DNA of 64,000 bases from Trichoplax sp. H2 (taxonomy: Eukaryota > Placozoa > Uniplacotomia > Trichoplacea), in assembly GCA_003344405.1 (NCBI GenBank), contig NOWV01000203.1, positions 1 to 64,000 of the forward strand, read 5' to 3'. Within the stretch, counting starts at the first letter, position 1, and each line of letters opens with the position of its first letter. Positions 31,965 to 44,404 of the stretch are shown here, one piece after another. The position numbers and the translations under genes are program-made. A model generated the notes under the pieces. The model worked only from the letters and a program-made list of their open reading frames with translations, ran no database searches and was not told the DNA's origin.

Positions 31965-32260
31965 GATCATTTCATCGATCCTACAGTAGATGTCAAATCA
32001 ATCGAATCAATAAAGTGATCAATAAAGTGATTAATCGAATCAATAACGTGATCCGAGCTGTACAATTCTTCATCGTGACTTATTAAAGGGGTATCATCAG
32101 CTTCTTTTTGAATATTTTTGGTCAATCTTCTGGAAAAACATCACGTCACTTATTCCAAGCAAAACTAGATTATACTTACATCAACTCGATCTGAATAGAG
32201 TCCGAGCATATCGTTATTACTGTAGTCATCGGCAAAGTATCCACTGCAGTCTCCAAACAT
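31965..32260 (-). repeat. Local duplication of the pseudogene 5' end, copy B
   Basis: Second copy of the N-terminal coding relic and its upstream flank. It has an extra internal stutter in which AATAAAGTGATCAATAAAG and AATCGAATCAATAACGTGAT repeat near 32005-32055. Confidence 0.7.
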
Positions 32261-32530
32261 ACTCACCTAGAAGTGTATCGACACGGATGGAAATTATTAT
32301 TTTATACGTCTACTGGTATAGAAGATTTATATGTTATTTATGGATAACATTAAGAATATTAAATTGAGCCATTTTGGCGTAAGGATCGATAACTTTACTT
32401 GGTGCCCTATTTCTCGTGACCTGGTTGCATTAGCGATATCTTCTAGTCAGTTAAACTGATAGTCTAATTTGCTTGAAAGATAGAATGATGAAAAGTTGGA
32501 CAACATCAAGAATGGCGCAAGGCAGCAATA
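32230..32530. repeat. Diverged duplicate of 29100-29390
   Basis: See the 29100-29390 entry for shared landmarks. Confidence 0.65.
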
Positions 32531-33829
32531 GTTTGGTTTAAAAATTATTCTGTCCTATTAATTATCATCATCATCATTCTTGTCCATTAGACGTTGGATA
32601 TGATTTCTTTCTAATCATAATCAGTTGAAAATTACTACTATTCAATGGCCGTAATGTCTGCATTTGATGTTTTATGACTTCTAAGAGTATATTTATAACT
32701 ACAGTACAGTAAATCTATTGTACAATCAGTCATCAGGGCAAAGCAACTACAATATTAATTTGGATTTGAATAATAATTTGCTTGGATCAGCTGGATGAAA
32801 TTACAGTACAGTATTCGTATTATGATGAGAGTCGTGCGTGGATCTTTTCTTGTTTATAGGAGACTTTTTGGGGAACCATGAATTACCTTGATTGCAGGTC
32901 CAATCTTGATCTAAGTGTTCATTTGTGGCATTGCAATCTATATTTGTTTCATTAAAATGATCAGCCTGTATTCTATCTATCCCTTGCGTAGTAAACCTTA
33001 CGATGTGGCTTGTCATTTCCGGCAGAATAAGGGCGATACTGATTGAATTCTGCTAATGCGTTATTTTCCCAATCGTGTGCAATTCCTAGTCTTCTACTGT
33101 AGACTAATAATTGATTTTTCATTATAAGTCATCATACTCTACTAATATACTACTCATTAGCCAATATGCTTTCTTTAAAACTGTCATAAAAGTAATCTCA
33201 AATAATCAAAATAATAGCAGTACAATTCGCAACTATGATGAATTCAAATCAAATGGAGTGTTGTGTAGAACCTTTGCAACTCCCACATTAGCGATATCCT
33301 GGGCAATAAAATGAAAAGTATGTTGGTTTATCTTGTCTCTTGACAAGATAAATTATTTGATTACATTCCAGTTGAAATTCAACATGTAGATGGACGTATA
33401 TAGTCATTATGAGTCCCTTTATTTTGTCGCCATTAAGCAATGCTTTACTTGCCAGATTTTGTGGAAAATGTTTTACGTGAGAAGTCCGTAGGATATTATT
33501 GCGCCATGTTGACAACATAGTGATGAATTTAGTTCATTACGGCATGTAGAGGGTGATCCATGATGGCAGTCCATGCCAGTATTGAATTGATGTAATGAAT
33601 AACATTTTCATCGTGGCACTTGGACAACAGATAAATGCTATGATAAATACTTTTCGAACAATTGTATCAAATAGTTTAGCTTGTTTTAATATTAGCGATC
33701 AGATGACCGATAGTCCTACATCACTTAGCTATATCGCTCCCCTTTTTGTTGATTTTCCATTGGATTCCCGCACTTGTATACCGTAAGTAACCACTGTTTG
33801 ATTTAAATTAATAATATGGTAATGTTGCT
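32531..33829. other. No supportable gene
   Basis: Several 60-76-codon frames on both strands (32801-33016, 33288-33518, 33595-33786) have plausible composition but no family resemblance and no consistent splice pattern. A decayed unrelated gene is possible. Confidence 0.35.
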
Positions 33830-34609
33830 TATTGTAAAGCGTTGCAGGATAGGAAACAGGATCAATTTCTTGACGTAGACTAGTAAAACTCACTTATCCT
33901 TTTACTGTACTATCATTGCAGCCTTTCGCAGTTGGAAATTTTCTGCTTGCGCTGCAGTAAGAATTAGCGAATACTGTCGATATTACTGTGCGGATATGAA
34001 ATAGGATCGATTGTTTAAACGTCGACAATATTGCAGTTTACTGTCCTTTCACCGTCATTGGCTAGTCGAAATTTTCTGTTAGTACAGTAAAATAGGATAG
34101 TTTTCTTTAATGTGGATAGTAGAGTACTGTAAATCTCTTTTTATCCTTTTACCGCTATGGGCTAATGAAAATTTTCTGCTAGTAATAATAATATAATCAT
34201 AGATATACTGTACGCGTATTCACAACATGAAACAAGACAGTTTCCTTAACAAGTACTGCAGTAGTGGTAATAATGCTCTTTTCCTTTTCTAATATTAGCA
34301 ATCTTAGCTGGTCTAAGAACAATCATTTAATAAGGGATTCAGGCAGAACATGAATCAAGATAGTTTGCTTGATAATATGGACTACTACAGTGCAATAGTA
34401 AAGCTCTTTTATCCTATGGCATTAACAATATTAGAGATTAGGTACATGCAGCAGTATTGCTCTTCTTCTTTTCAAGTATTGGCAATCTTAGTTGGTCCAA
34501 TAACAATCATTTAATAGGGGATTCAGGCAAGACATGAAGCAAGATAGTTTGCTTGATAATATGAACTACTACAGTGCAATAGTAAAGCTCTTTTATCCTA
34601 TTGGCAATA
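33830..34609. repeat. Degenerate leading part of the 93-bp array
   Basis: Loose repeats of AAGCTCTTTTATCCT / CTCTTTTTATCCTTTT, GCAATATTAGAGATT and TACTACAGT strings with irregular spacing, grading into the regular array. Confidence 0.55.
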
Positions 34610-36235
34610 TTGGAGATTCGAGACATGAAACAGGATCGTTTTCTTAATATGGACTACTACAGTCTGTTAGTAAAAGCTCTTTTTATCCTATTGGCACTAT
34701 TTTTAGAGATTCGAGACATGAAACAGGATTGCTTTCTGAACATACACTAGTACAGTCCATTAATAAAGCTCTTTTTATCCTATTGGCACTATTTTTAGAG
34801 ATTCAGGACATGAAACAGGATCGTTATTTTCTTAATATGGACTACTACAGTCCATTAGTATAAGCTCTCTTATCCTATTAGCAATATTTTTAGAGATTCA
34901 GGACATGAAACAGGATCGTTTTCTTAATATGGACTACTACAGTCTGTTAGTAAAAACTCTTTTCATCCTATTGGCAATATTGGAGATTCGAGGCATGAAA
35001 CAGGATTGCTTTCTGAACATACACTAGTACAGTCCATTAATAAAGCTCTTTTTATCCTATTGGCACTATTTTTAGAGATTCAAGACATGAAACAGGATCG
35101 TTATTTTCTTAATATGGACTACTACAGTCCATTAGTATAAGCTCTTTTATCCTATTAGCAATATTTTTAGAGATTTAGGACAAGCAACAAGATCATTTTC
35201 TTAATATGGACTACTACAGTCCATAAGTAAAAGCTCTCTTATCCTATTAGCAATATTTTTAGAGATTTAGGACATGTAACAAGATCGTTTTCTTAATATG
35301 GACTACTACAGTCCATAAGTAAAAGCTCTTTTATCCCATTAGCAATACTTTTAGAGATTTAGGACATGAAACAGGATCAATTTTCTTAATATGGACTACT
35401 ACAGTCCATTAGTATAAGCTCTCTTATCCTATTAGCAATATTTTTAGAGATTTAGGACATGTAACAAGATCATTTTCTTAACATAGACTACTACAGTCCA
35501 TAAGTAAAAGCTCTTTTATCCTATTAGCAATACTTTTAGAGATTTAGGACATGAAACAAGATCGTTTTCTTAATATGGACTACTACAGTCCATAAGTAAA
35601 AGCTCTCTTATCCTATTAGCAATATTTTTAGAGATTTAGGACATGAAACAAGATCGTTTTCTTAATATGGACTACTACAGTCCATAAGTAAAAGCTCTTT
35701 TATCCTATTAGCAATACTTTTAGAGATTTAGGACAAGCAACAAGATCATTTTCTTAATATGGACTACTACAGTCCATAAGTAAAAGCTCTTTTATCCTAT
35801 TAGCAATACTTTTAGAGATTTAGGACAAGCAACAAGATCATTTTCTTAATATGGACTACTACAGTCCATAAGTAAAAGCTCTCTTATCCTATTAGCAATA
35901 CTAGTGCAAACTCCCGTCGCTTTGCTGACGGTTTACGATAATGTGCTCATTTAACATATTAGCAATATTTTTAGAGATTTAGGACATGTAACAAGATCGT
36001 TTTCTTAATATGGACTACTACAGTCCATTAGTATAAGCTCTCTTATCCTATTAGCAATATTTTTAGAGATTTAGGACATGTAACAAGATCATTTTCTTAA
36101 TATGGACTACTACAGTCCATAAGTAAAAGCTCTCTTATCCTATTAGCAATACTTTTAGAGATTTAGGACATGAAACAGGATCGTTTTCTTAACATGGACT
36201 ACTACAATACGTTAGTGAAAGCTCTTTAATCCTAT
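34610..36235. repeat. Tandem array, ~93-bp unit, about 17 copies
   Basis: The words CTACTACAGTCC (or CTAGTACAGTCC) recur at about 34650, 34745, 34838, 34933, 35026, 35118, 35210, 35303, 35396, 35490, 35580, 35670, 35765, 35857, 36013, 36107 and 36200. Each unit also has AAAGCTCTYTTATCCTATT, AGCAATA, TTTTAGAGATTYAGGACA and a GATC-TTTTCTTAA segment. In many units TATGGACT and AGTCCATA form an 8-bp stem with a 5-nt loop (for example 35297-35317). The 93-base period is divisible by three, yet no frame stays open through it. Confidence 0.9.
35901..35957. repeat. 57-bp insertion inside one unit of the 93-bp array
   Basis: The unit word ATTAGCAATA occurs before (35891-35900) and after (35958-35967) a foreign segment containing CCCGTCGCTTTGCTGACGG. 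A similar CCCGTCATGTTGCTGACG word occurs at about 7726, suggesting a small dispersed element. Confidence 0.45.
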
Positions 36236-37200
36236 TATTTCCTGTCAGTCAAACTTTGACTGATCGAATAATATGAAAACGTAACTGAGATTGATGACAT
36301 AAAACAGGATCGTTTTCTTAAAAGCACGATTAGACTGTTAGTCTAGCTCTTCCTTGAGCAGAAGTAGTAGTAAAGCTCTTCTGTCCTTTTCTTGTCATTG
36401 CAACTTTTACTATTTTCACAATACTAATGGAGATTGCGGACATGAAATGCGATAATTTTCTACGTGAATAATTGTATTATAATAGGAATCAATCTTCAGG
36501 ATATAACATATGCGTAAACTGTTACAATAGTAAAGCTCTATCCTCCTATACCTATCGTTGCAGCTTTCGCTGATGTTATTAATCACAATTCTAATTTGAG
36601 ACGGTGGACAAGAAAGCGGCTCGTGAACTCAATAGACGCGTAGAGTAATTTAACACAGTAGTAAGCTGTATGATTCTTTTACTATTCTTTGCAACTTTTG
36701 CTGATCTGGTAATAATGAATAATGAATAATTACAGTATAGAGATTCAGTCATTCAGAAGATGAATTGAAGGTTGGTTTTGTTAACCTCCGGGTAGATATG
36801 GACGGCAGAGAAAGTTCGGTTTACCTTACTGTTGTTGGCACTTTCGCTGATGTAATAATTGAGTAATAGCAGTAGAGATTGAAGACATGAATCTTAAAGG
36901 GTAGTTTTCTCAACCTTGTATAGGTTAAGGATTAAAAGAGTAAAACTCGACCACCCTTGAATTTTTGTTATTGCTACTGGCGCTGATCTAATAATTCATT
37001 ATTCAATAATTCATGAATAGTCGCGAAAGAGCAACCTCGACGTCCTTTTAACGGTCATTGCAACTTTCACTGATTTAATGACAATCAATAATGATAGTTG
37101 GATATTGAGGATCGTTTTCTCAACATGATCTTAGATAGTAGTCAAGTGTTTTTTCCCTTTTCATGTTAGCCGAACATTGGCTGGTCTAATCATGGCGATG
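36236..37200. repeat. Degenerate trailing part of the 93-bp array
   Basis: Irregular units with CTTTCGCTGAT / ACTTTTGCTGAT, AATAATGAATAAT, GACATGAA and TCGTTTTCT strings; divergence increases to the right. Confidence 0.5.
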
Positions 37201-38759
37201 GGTAAAATAGAGTTCGTCTTTATTGGTTGCAAAAGAGGCATCATTAGTTGTATCCGATGACCTTGGCTGTAATAAAAACAAGATGTTGCATAATGTCATT
37301 ATTTGTTAGTACAGTAATTCAATTATTGTAATTACTCTACTTCTAATAAGTTTAATCAGCCTTCTTGTTCAACTCATGCTACATTGTCTTGTCCATTAGA
37401 ATAGCCAATGCCTAAGTTCTAATTTGAAAGGATAACATTGGAAAAATAAATGAAAAAAAAAAATAATAATTTACACAACAACAATAACGAATGCGACATC
37501 GTCATAATGCAGCAGTTGATGGATCCGTTCTATCCAAGCTAATTTCAATTTGGACACCAATCTTAGTTTACTTGAGGTAAAGATTGGACCAGCACTATCG
37601 TTAGTATCGCGACAAGACACTTTTTCTTGTGTTTGTTCCTAAATTAGCATCCATCACTAAATTAGAAGGGATCAAAGTGAGACCAAGCGTTAATATAGTA
37701 ACTTCTTTCAAGCGTCAACGAGATCGATAGGTAAAAAGGAAAGTATGATAGTGCAGTCCTAGTTGATGGCAGTATAGGCCATCTTGTCTTTGAATCGCGG
37801 TACGTTCGTTATTGGGCCTTCTTTCCTTCTCCTTTTGCGGCATTTTCTTTCGCCAATCGCCTGACTTACCTTGTTCTGCTCTTCCTCCATTTTCAATTCT
37901 AGTTTGATTTGTAATTAAGGACTCGTAGTAGCTTGACTTCCTGCTTCCTCCAATCCTTCTTTGTTCACAGTCATGTTCTCTTTTACCAATTCCCTGGATT
38001 AACATAACAAAGTTGGTGTCATTATCCACATATTACTGTGATTATAAAAAGGAATTCAATGGAATTGTTTTCCTCTTTTTTCCTCATCATATTAAATATT
38101 TCATGACGATAAGTTATCATTATTGACGTCATGAACGATAGCACAGCGACATAATTTCAACTCCAACAGTGTAGTGATTCAATATTATGATTGGAGAATA
38201 AAGTTGCAGCTTATTATTTTTCCAAGTGTATAGTAATTGAATATTGATTGCATTTTAGGCACGAAACGAAAAGCAACAACATTGTATCTCTTTACCATCC
38301 GCGTGGACTGCAAGGAGTCAAAAGGTTTCTTCAATGCTGTTTGTTGAACAAGGAAAATTGATACACAACACCTAACATTATTATTTTGTTGACATTATCC
38401 AATAGAGAAAGTCAACCAAGCAAACTTTTGAAACGTGATGAAAAGGATTTGAAAGCATTATTTGCAGTCCTTGAAAGGTAAGTCATGGTCCCTTTGTAGG
38501 GCAACGGATTCTTGCACTTTGGCTGTACTGTATTGAATAGACTCGAGTGAAAATTAGAAGACGAGACCTATTCCAAATTTTGAAAATTAGGAAAAAAAAG
38601 ATGGATGATTTCATTTAGCTCTTCCATCAGGCTTCATCTACTACTTGAGTCTGTCGGAGTTTATTTCAAACTTTGAAAAAAAGATCCGATGAGTTTGCCC
38701 TAGAGCTCATTTCATTTAGTCCATCTGATTAATCAGACTTACTGCATCATTGGAGTCTA
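37201..38759. other. No supportable gene
   Basis: The 104-codon minus frame at 37715-38029 (rich in R, K, E) has no recognised domain and no conserved neighbour. A few imperfect units like those of the next array begin at about 38590. Confidence 0.35.
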
Positions 38760-39001
38760 TCATAGTTTCAAATTTTGGAAAAAAGATGGAGAATGAGGGC
38801 CATAGTTGAACAGTAAGTTGAACCAATCAGTCTTACTATACTATTTGAGTCTATCACAATTTTATTCAAATTGGGAAAAAAGTGGGTAATGAGCGCCATA
38901 GTTGAACAGTAAGTTGAACCAATCAGCCTTACTCTACTATTTGAGTCTATCACAGTTTACACAAATTTCAAATTTGTGGAAAAAACGTATAATAAGCGCC
39001 A

Positions 39002-39029
39002 TGGTTCAACTTACTAGTAAGTTGAACCA
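39002..39029. repeat. Perfect 28-bp palindrome inside a 103-bp unit
   Basis: Half-site TGGTTCAACTTACT followed by its reverse complement AGTAAGTTGAACCA. It extends the inverted repeat of its neighbours, the loop having become part of the stem. Confidence 0.9.
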
Positions 39030-39310
39030 ATCGGCCTTACTATACTATTTTGAGTCTATCACAGTTTATACAAATTTCAAAGTTAGGGAAAAAACGGATA
39101 ATGAACGCCATGGTTCAACAGTAACTTGAAACATGCAGCCTTACTATACTATTTGAGTCTATCACAGTTGATGTCCATTTCAAATTTGGGGAAAAAATGG
39201 ATAATGAGCGCCATAGTTGAACAGTAAGTTGAACCAATCGGCCTTACTACACTATTTGAGTCTATCACAGTTGATCTAAATTGCAAATTGGGGGAAAAAA
39301 TGGATCATGA

Positions 39311-39345
39311 GCGCCATGGTTCAACAGTAAGTTGAACTATGGCGC
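39311..39345. repeat. 15-bp-arm inverted repeat in a 103-bp unit
   Basis: Left arm GCGCCATGGTTCAAC, loop AGTAA, right arm GTTGAACTATGGCGC, with one mismatch in 15. Confidence 0.85.
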
Positions 39346-40334
39346 CTTACTATACTATTTGAGTTTATCACAGTTTATACAAATTTCAAAGTTAGGGAAA
39401 AAACGGATAATGAGCGCCATGGTTCAACAGTAACTTGAAACATGTAGCCTTACTATACTATTTTGAGTCTATCACAGTTGATGTCCATTTCAAATTTGGG
39501 GAAGAAATGGATAATGAGCGCCATTTAGTTCAACAGTAAGTTGCACCTATCGGCCTTACTATACTATTTAAGTCTGTCACAGTGGTTCCAAATTTCAAAA
39601 TGAAGATGAATGCGTAACATGGTTCGATAGTAAGCTTGTCCTGTGATATATCATCCGAAAGCTAATTTCATTTAGTCCGTCAATTAGGCTTATTACACTA
39701 TTTTAGTCTATCACAGTTGATCTGAATTTCAAATTTTGCAAAAAAGATTAATGAGTAACATGGTTCGACAGTCAATTTGTCCCGTGATGTGTCATGCTAA
39801 GCTAATTTCATTTCGTCTCCCAAATCAGGCTTACTGCACTATTTTAGCATCAAGTGTGATGGCCTTCATGTTTTTCTAGCAGAAAATGAGAGGGAAATAG
39901 TATTGGTTCATGCAAGGACTAAATTGGTTTTTGCTAATTGGGAAAGATTGGAGTCAAACATGGGAGAAATGGAAAAACCAGTTCTGATGACGAGGGCTAA
40001 ATAGCAACAAGACCTTTTTGCTTGTCAAGCTTGCAATTCAATTTGTACTTTGCAACTTTCAAATCACCCCTACCCTGTCTTGCTGTCTTGTTGATGGATT
40101 TATTAGCATGCAAAAAGAGACTAGACTCAAAACAACTTTGTCGTGGGAAAAAAGGAAAAAGCCAGGATTAAAATAACAGCCCCTAAAATAACAGTCATAA
40201 TCCAAGTTTTTGCAGTCTAATTGAAATGGGTTCAAGTTAAATTTCTTCCTATTCGCTGTTGTATTCCCTTTTTGCCATGGAGATGGAATCAATATGACAT
40301 TATCCAATTGAATTATCATTCTGTTTGCTGATGC

Positions 40335-40354
40335 NNNNNNNNNNNNNNNNNNNN
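40335..40354. other. Assembly gap (20 N)
   Basis: Twenty undetermined bases. The sequence on the left matches the interior of the contig on the right. Confidence 0.98.
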
Positions 40355-41550
40355 AGTTGAACAGTAAGTTGAACCAATCAGCCTTACTATACTATTTGAG
40401 TCTATCACAGTTTACACAAATTTCAAATTGGGGGAAAAAATGGATAATGAGCACCATGGTTCTACAGTAAGTTGAAACATGTAGCCTTACTATACTATTT
40501 GATTCTATCACAGTTGATGTCAATTTCAAATTTGGGGAAGAAATGGATAATGAGCGCCATTTGGTTCAACAGTAAGTTGCACCTATCGGCCTTACTATAT
40601 TATTTAAGTCTGTCACAGTTGATCCAAATTTCAAATTGAAGATTAATGAGTAACATGGTTCGATAGTAAGCTTGTCCTGTGATATATCATCCGAAAGCTA
40701 ATTTCATTTAGCCCTTCAATTAGGCTTATTAAACTATTTTAGTCTATCACAGTTGATCTGAATTTCAAATTTTGCACAAAAGATCAATGAGTAACATGGT
40801 TCGACAGTCAATTTGTCCCGTGATGTGCCATCCTAAGCTAATTTCATTTCGTCTCCCAAATCAGACTTACTGCACTATTTTAAAACGATGACAGTTTATA
40901 CAATTAAAGTCCCACTGGCGTTGATGGTAATTATGTTCACTTGAACGATAATGCGGCTCGAAATGGATGAATACAATGTGGAAGTAGCAATTCAGCATGA
41001 TTTATTTTGAAAGGTAGATAGGAAAATAAGTGATTTTGAGCGGATGTCGGTTATATAGCACCAAGTGTGATGGCCTTCATGTTTTTCTAGCAGAAAATGA
41101 GAGGGAAATAGTATTGGTTCATGCAAGGACTAAATTGGTTTTTGCTAATTGGGAAAGATTGGAGTCAAACATGGGAGAAATGGAAAAACCAGTTCTGATG
41201 ACGAGGGCTAAATAGCAACAAGACCTTTTTGCTTGTCAAGCTAGCAATTCAATTTGTACTTTGCTTGCTTAAAATTTGCAAGTTTCAAATCACCCCTACC
41301 CTGTCTTGTTGATCGATTTATTAGCATGCAAAAAGAGACTAGACTCAAAACAACTTTGTCGTCGGAAAAAAGGAAAAAGCGACGATTAAAATACAGCCCC
41401 TAAAATAACAGTCATAATCCAAGTTTTTGCAGTGTAATTGAAATGGGTTCAAGTTAAATTTCTTCCTATTCGCTGTTGTATTCCCTTTTTGCCATGGAGA
41501 TGGAATCAATATGACATTATCCAATTGAATTATCATTCTGTTTGCTGATG
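40355..41550. repeat. Large duplication, copy after the gap
   Basis: See 38885-40334. It contains the same non-coding frames as the first copy (for example a minus frame at 41345-41536 matching the one at 40059-40319). Confidence 0.7.
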
Positions 41551-44404
41551 CAAAAATTAATTCAATTGGTCACTGTATTCTTATTACAAGCTGCACAGAT
41601 TGAACCTGAAAAATAACAATCTTGTTAAAACATAAATCAATTACAATATTGGCGTCTTTTGTTATCGATGTTGCAGTAAATTACTTTTTCGACATGCAAG
41701 TTAATGAGGGAGCCTTGAATAATTAATGCAATTACAGGTTCAACATAGATACAACGCTTGGTGAATTGGTCCATTGGCTTGATATTCAACTGATTTCTTG
41801 CCTTTATTTGTATCAATCAATCGTCATTTCTCTCCATTTTGCATCGAGCCAATACAAGCAGAAATCGTCTAATTCATTTCAGATCAACATTTCCTACTTT
41901 TGTCCATGCATATTGTTGTGGCAATCGAAATCAATCCTTACTTTATTCCTTTTACAAGTATTTTATAACGTTGGCCATTGGAGATTGTTTACAACTCAAT
42001 TTTGAAAGCAAGGTAAATGAAAGAGTAGTTACTGTAAAATTGTAAAAAATTTAACCGTAGCAAAGCTTTTGCTAATCCTTCTTGGGAAGTTTCCAACACT
42101 TCCAGTGCTTAGAATGATCTATCTTGTCCACACCAATTCATCATTCCCTTGGACAATGAATTCGGTTCGTTGTTGATTCCATGTATCATTTTTTTTTTTT
42201 GGGGGGGGGGAAGGAGTTATTTCAACTCGCATACCAACGGTGGATAACATCCGATAGACGATATAGCAGCATGCCAGTAAAGTATCCTTGCTGACATGGA
42301 ACTGCTTGAACAATCGATTGCACTGTAGTCTAACAAGGAATAAGAATATGGCAGAATGGAGATAGATTGATCTTGTTCTCCTTCTCTAATAAGAATACAG
42401 TAAAAAGGGCAATCGTCTTGTGGCAATCCTAATGCAAATTTGGCTTTGTTTTTATTAATCGCGTCCATCCACTCCTTTACTCTATACAATAACGTGGTCA
42501 ATCATGAAATAATTCGTTCTATAAATTCAAATCTTTCTCCTCGATTGACCAGTATAAGACGCATAAAATGGGAAAGAAATTCAAATTAGGCTTTGATCGA
42601 TACCATTCCCACTTGATGTTGTTGTTGTAGCCAAGGTAAAAGTCGATCCACCATCGTTGCCAACCACTGGACTGACGTAAAATGGTCGTCCACAGCAACG
42701 TAAAACATGATTAGCCATTGCATTCTGGTATCGCAGCAACTTGATCAATATTGTTATGCAATGGTTCATTTTATTTTGACTGCGATGGATATCATGTTGA
42801 TAGCATGGTAGCGAATCTTTTCATTGCCTTGCTATCCAATATAGAATGATCGAATACGCGTTTAATGAGTTGGATAATATCAACTAGGGTTGTGAAATTA
42901 GGGTACGCGCTTTTCATGCGGTAGTCGTCTAGGGATAAGATGAACGGATCTTTCCATTGCCCCTCCATCCAATTTAACCATGATGTGCTTTTCCCTTTTT
43001 TATGAAGACACTCTATCTTAACGTGTTATATCCTACTGTTTCTTGGTTGAAGGATCTTTTCATCATCTTGCTTTGCTATGCATAAGTGATGGGCTTGATT
43101 GCCTTGTTGTTAATAGAGAGCCATAGGCTGCATCATAGTGTTTGTAATCATTTCAATTTTATTGAATGGTGTCCTATCTCAAGTTGAAAAGTCTCCATCG
43201 ATATCCTACTGTTCATCAATCTCATAATCTTCCTTTGCCATGCCTCAAGAATATGCTTGATTGGCGTCTTGTCAATAAGATCCATGACAACCTTGCTCAA
43301 AGGGGATAAAACTGTTCAAGTTAAATTATGGCTCACTGAGATAGGATGTTGGTGTTGCTGTACAACAACACCAACACTCTTTCAACGCTAATTTATGTTG
43401 AGTAATGCAATTCCATTTATTTTTGCATTGACTTGACAACCGCTATCTCTTCTCCCCATGATCCTGACTGATCGAGAAGTGCTTCACGACGTCATCTATC
43501 CTATCTCCATCCCTTGGATAGAGTCCTAACTTTGTGTACGCCTTTCAAATGGTCACTTTGGCAACGTTAATTGCCTAGTGATAAGACCATCATTAAAAAG
43601 AAACACTTGGTCTTTCAGCCATCAGCGGCAAGACCTTTGAATTCGGCTTTTGCCCAATTTCCATTGGTAGAGTTGAAATACCCGTGTACACATCGATAGA
43701 CTCGTTTATCGAGCAGGATTACATTGGCAAATGATTTAGTGATTACAAAGATTGAAACTATCGGAGATGATATTGGTTTGAATTGGTTGAGCAAGCGGTT
43801 CCGATTTTTGATTCCCTCCTTGCGTCTAGTAGAGATTGGAGAATAGAGCCTTGATCTTGTCCAATGGGAAAATGTGGTTATGCCCATCAAGCTGACAACA
43901 GGTTTGTGTGTCCATGATGATCAACTATCGTTGTCTATCCTTACTTGATTAGGCTACACAGTTAAAGAGTCTAGCTTGAGCTCCATAGAGCATGGGTAAA
44001 ATGGTGGAAGGGATTTTGAACGGGCTTGCAAGATTTCATTGAGCGCTTTGAAGGGTTGGCTATCCTCGATAGCGCTACGCTCCCTATCTACAGTAGACGC
44101 ATTGAGTATATTAGCAAGACGAGACGTGACTAATCTGCCATTAGTACAGTTTACTCGTCCATGGACAAGAAAGAGATTGCATTTCTTGTACTCTATGTAC
44201 GCCTATATCCTTGGCACAACGTGAGCGATCATCGAGTTGATTCCATCACCCGAATATCGGCGATAGCGCTGCCATTTTGATTGGCAGCGGTTCGCAGTAA
44301 TATTGGAGTATGATTTGCTCATTTGTACAACCTTCTAGTTGCAATCACAGAAAATAGTAGAAGCGATTGTTGGACTAATAGCGTGCCTATAGAATATACA
44401 CTAC
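41551..44404. other. No supportable gene
   Basis: 2.85 kb with only unremarkable frames of 60-95 codons. A T12-G10 homopolymer run lies at 42189-42210. No conserved domain recognised on either strand. Confidence 0.35.
42189..42210. repeat. Homopolymer junction T12G10
   Basis: Twelve T followed directly by ten G; prone to sequencing error and length polymorphism. Confidence 0.9.

Larger units (their letters stand above)
38760..39680. repeat. Tandem array, ~103-bp unit, about 8-9 copies
   Basis: GAGTCTATCACAG or a near variant recurs at about 38846, 38942, 39049, 39147, 39251, 39360, 39462 and 39568. Each unit has CTTACTATACTATTTGAG, CAAATTTCAAATT, GGGGAAAAAATGGATAATGA, GCGCCAT and GTTSAACAGTAAGTTGAAC. 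Where S is C, the two GTTCAAC / GTTGAAC words form an inverted repeat around a 5-nt loop. Short frames on both strands here are by-products of the repeat. Confidence 0.88.
38885..40334. repeat. Large duplication, copy before the gap
   Basis: The right part (about 39850-40334) is nearly identical to about 41055-41548, and the repeat part matches 40355-40890. Copy two has about 170 extra bases near 40880-41050. Ends at the N gap, so it may be an unmerged overlap or second haplotype rather than a true duplication. Confidence 0.7.

Noticed and set aside
32801-33786. Cluster of 63-76-codon frames on both strands, considered as a decayed membrane protein gene
   Set aside because: Frames do not join through plausible splice sites and do not resemble the MFS family or any domain I know.
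37715-38029. 104-codon minus-strand frame rich in charged residues
   Set aside because: No domain, no conserved context; lies between repeat arrays.
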